Source of the DNA: Saccharicrinis aurantiacus
GTDB lineage: Bacteria > Bacteroidota > Bacteroidia > Bacteroidales > Marinilabiliaceae
Direction: 5' to 3'
Length of the DNA: 64,000 bases
Assembly: GCF_001660705.2 (NCBI RefSeq)
Contig: NZ_LYBV02000030.1
Coordinates: 1 to 64,000 of the forward strand
Shown here: piece after piece, positions 62,676 through 64,000 of the stretch
Position numbering within the stretch: position 1 is the first letter of the stretch
How the letters are laid out: every line of letters starts with the position of its first letter
The notes under the pieces: model-generated
Told to the model about the DNA's origin: nothing
Seen by the model: only the letters and a program-made list of their open reading frames with translations
Database searches by the model: none
Translations under genes and position numbers: made by a program

Positions 62676-63902
62676 ATGTTTAAAAACAAAAACACTGCTA
62701 GCATGGTGTCGTATATACAAGCCTTTGCTATATGTGGCATGCTATTAACGCTTTCTTGCCAATCAAAACATACTAAGTTAGTTCGCGGAAACTTCCAATC
62801 AGTCACAGTTGATAAGGGAAATATTGAAGTACTCGAACCTGCTGAGGGAACCGCACAACCTTCAAGTAAAGTTATTTTGCTTAGTCCTGCGCCTAGCATA
62901 GTAAAAAAGATTTACAAAGAACCAGGACAAAGAGTAAAGCAAGGAGACGCAATTATCATGTTAGATACCAAGGGTGTTGAAAGTTCAATAGAACAGATTA
63001 ACGACCAACTTGCGGTAAAATATAACAACCTTGAGAAAACAAGATTAAGTGCTCGTGCTACAAAAGCCGATCTGGCATATAATTCCGAAACTAAAAAACT
63101 AAAAATAGCATCCATAAAATCAACCATTGAAGATCAGAAACAATTGTTAGATGTGGGTGGTATCTCTCAAGCAAAGTTTGATAAAACGCAACAAGAATTG
63201 GTTTTAGCTCAGAAGGATCTAAAGCTCGTTCAAGAAAAAAACGTTATTAAATTGGCTCAACTTGCCACGGAAGAGAAAGGTTTGTTGTTGCAAATTTCAA
63301 TGCAAGAAAAGGACCTAGCTTTAAAGAAGGAGTTATTACAGAAGATGATAGTAAAAGCCCCTTCTGATGGTATAATTTTAAGTGTAGAAGCCAAAGCAGG
63401 AGAGAAGATTCAAGGAGAGAAGGTATTGGTAAACATGTCTGATTTGAGTAGACTAAAAATTGCGGCATCTGTAGAAAGTAAGCGCAAACGGATGATTAAA
63501 ACGGGTAAGCGCGCCTATGTAATTGTTGATGGAGAGCGTTTTCCAGGTCGTATTGGTTCAGTAATGCCGCAAATAGAGAATGGTAAATTACGTTTCTCAA
63601 TTCATTTATCAGATGATTTAGATGTAAAATTAATTCCCAATCAACGTGTAGATGTTGAAATAGTTAGAATTGGTAAATATAAAGTAAACCGTTTAAAGGT
63701 TGGTGGTTCAATTACCGATAAAAACGATAATGAGTTATTGGTTGTTAAAGGGGATAGTGCCATCCTGAAAACAGTTAAACTTGGTTTAGTTACCGATCAA
63801 TACATAGAAGTAAAGGAAGGGTTAGAAGAAGGAGATGAGGTAATTATATCTTCAGATTTTCAACTTCAAAAATTGCCTGCATATTATATCGAGAATAATT
63901 AA
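62676..63902 (+). CDS. HlyD/MacA-like periplasmic adaptor of an efflux or export system, lipoprotein
   Basis: A 408-residue periplasmic adaptor: lipobox LTLSC after a hydrophobic stretch, a barrel-sandwich/lipoyl half (VKKIYKEPGQRVKQGDAIIM), a long alpha-hairpin (about 110-225), the second lipoyl half (IVKAPSDGIILSVEAKAGEK) and a beta-barrel plus membrane-proximal part (GKRAYVIVDGERFPGRIGSV, VVKGDSAILKTVKLGLVTDQ). Such adaptors link inner-membrane ABC or RND pumps to an outer-membrane channel. An ABC/MacB-like partner would be expected downstream, beyond the window. ATG 62676 is used; ATG 62703 is a shorter alternative. Confidence 0.85.
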   Translation: MFKNKNTASMVSYIQAFAICGMLLTLSCQSKHTKLVRGNFQSVTVDKGNIEVLEPAEGTAQPSSKVILLSPAPSIVKKIYKEPGQRVKQGDAIIMLDTKGVESSIEQINDQLAVKYNNLEKTRLSARATKADLAYNSETKKLKIASIKSTIEDQKQLLDVGGISQAKFDKTQQELVLAQKDLKLVQEKNVIKLAQLATEEKGLLLQISMQEKDLALKKELLQKMIVKAPSDGIILSVEAKAGEKIQGEKVLVNMSDLSRLKIAASVESKRKRMIKTGKRAYVIVDGERFPGRIGSVMPQIENGKLRFSIHLSDDLDVKLIPNQRVDVEIVRIGKYKVNRLKVGGSITDKNDNELLVVKGDSAILKTVKLGLVTDQYIEVKEGLEEGDEVIISSDFQLQKLPAYYIENN

Positions 63903-63913
63903 AAACAGATCCA

Positions 63914-64000
63914 ATGAGAGCATTTATAGTATTCCTATTTCTGTCGGGTTTTATTGGTGCGTTTGCAATAAAACCTCCAAAAGAAGAAAGAGTAAGAAAG
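63914..64000 (+). CDS. Secreted protein, truncated at the window end
   Basis: A reading frame open to the window edge, 29 codons visible. Its start resembles a signal peptide (AFIVFLFLSGFIGAFA), followed by IKPPKEERVRK. It begins 11 bp after the adaptor gene and is probably co-transcribed. The rest is outside the window; it could be the outer-membrane channel or another pump component. Confidence 0.6.
   Translation, partial: MRAFIVFLFLSGFIGAFAIKPPKEERVRK

Overview
The window comes from an AT-rich member of the Bacteroidota, most likely a marine, algal-polysaccharide-degrading lineage such as the Marinilabiliales; the order is an inference. Supporting signs are TAnnTTTG promoter boxes, lipoproteins with an SC lipobox, a FISUMP-domain lipoprotein, a SprB-type repeat, Bacteroidota Rhs architecture, and a sulfatase/GH16/GH2 cluster.

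Region 1 (1-2849) is a replication/excision module of the kind found on Bacteroidota integrative elements: a small HTH protein, a DUF3987 ATPase-like protein and a zinc-finger/Toprim primase-like protein preceded by iteron-like GTGGAGTT repeats. Region 2 (3392-24092) is a large Rhs locus. It has three giant secreted proteins (1940, 1670 and 2306 aa) with small secreted proteins between them. The last giant ends in an RHS core plus a NucA/NucB-type DNase tip and is followed 11 bp later by a SUKH (SMI1/KNR4) immunity gene. Region 3 (24093-26242) is rich in repeats: REP/BIME-like pairs and a second dispersed repeat around a FISUMP lipoprotein. Region 4 (26243-34727) holds five related secreted fibre-like proteins. 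Four have an N-terminal CUB-like domain, and all five share a C-terminal VFEEDY/coiled-coil domain. One of them is bracketed by two long covarying hairpins.

Region 5 (34851-45874) is a compact operon for a divergent type II secretion/type IV filament machine: pseudopilins, prepilin peptidase, GspE, GspD, GspL-, GspM-, GspC- and GspK-like proteins, a lipoprotein and GspF. Region 6 (45967-47514) is a tyrosine integrase pointing away from the 3' end of a tRNA-Ser(GGA), the classical edge of an integrated island. I infer that the island runs leftward from this tRNA and may include everything back to position 1 and beyond. No second att copy is visible in the window.

Region 7 (47608-59963), outside the island, is a LacI-controlled catabolic cluster for a sulfated galactan-like polysaccharide: sodium/solute symporter, FAD oxidoreductase, S1 sulfatase, GH2, GH16 and a GH43/GH117-type beta-propeller enzyme. 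No SusC/SusD pair is present. Two near-identical operator palindromes 31 bp apart sit between lacI and the operon. Region 8 (60070-64000) holds a hypothetical lipoprotein, hisS, an HlyD/MacA-like adaptor and a truncated secreted protein.

The most interesting possibility is that the island is one functional unit: an Rhs DNase toxin in a split shell, fibre/CUB adhesins, and a dedicated T2SS-like export machine carried on a tRNA-Ser element. The components are supported by sequence; their functional linkage is a hypothesis.
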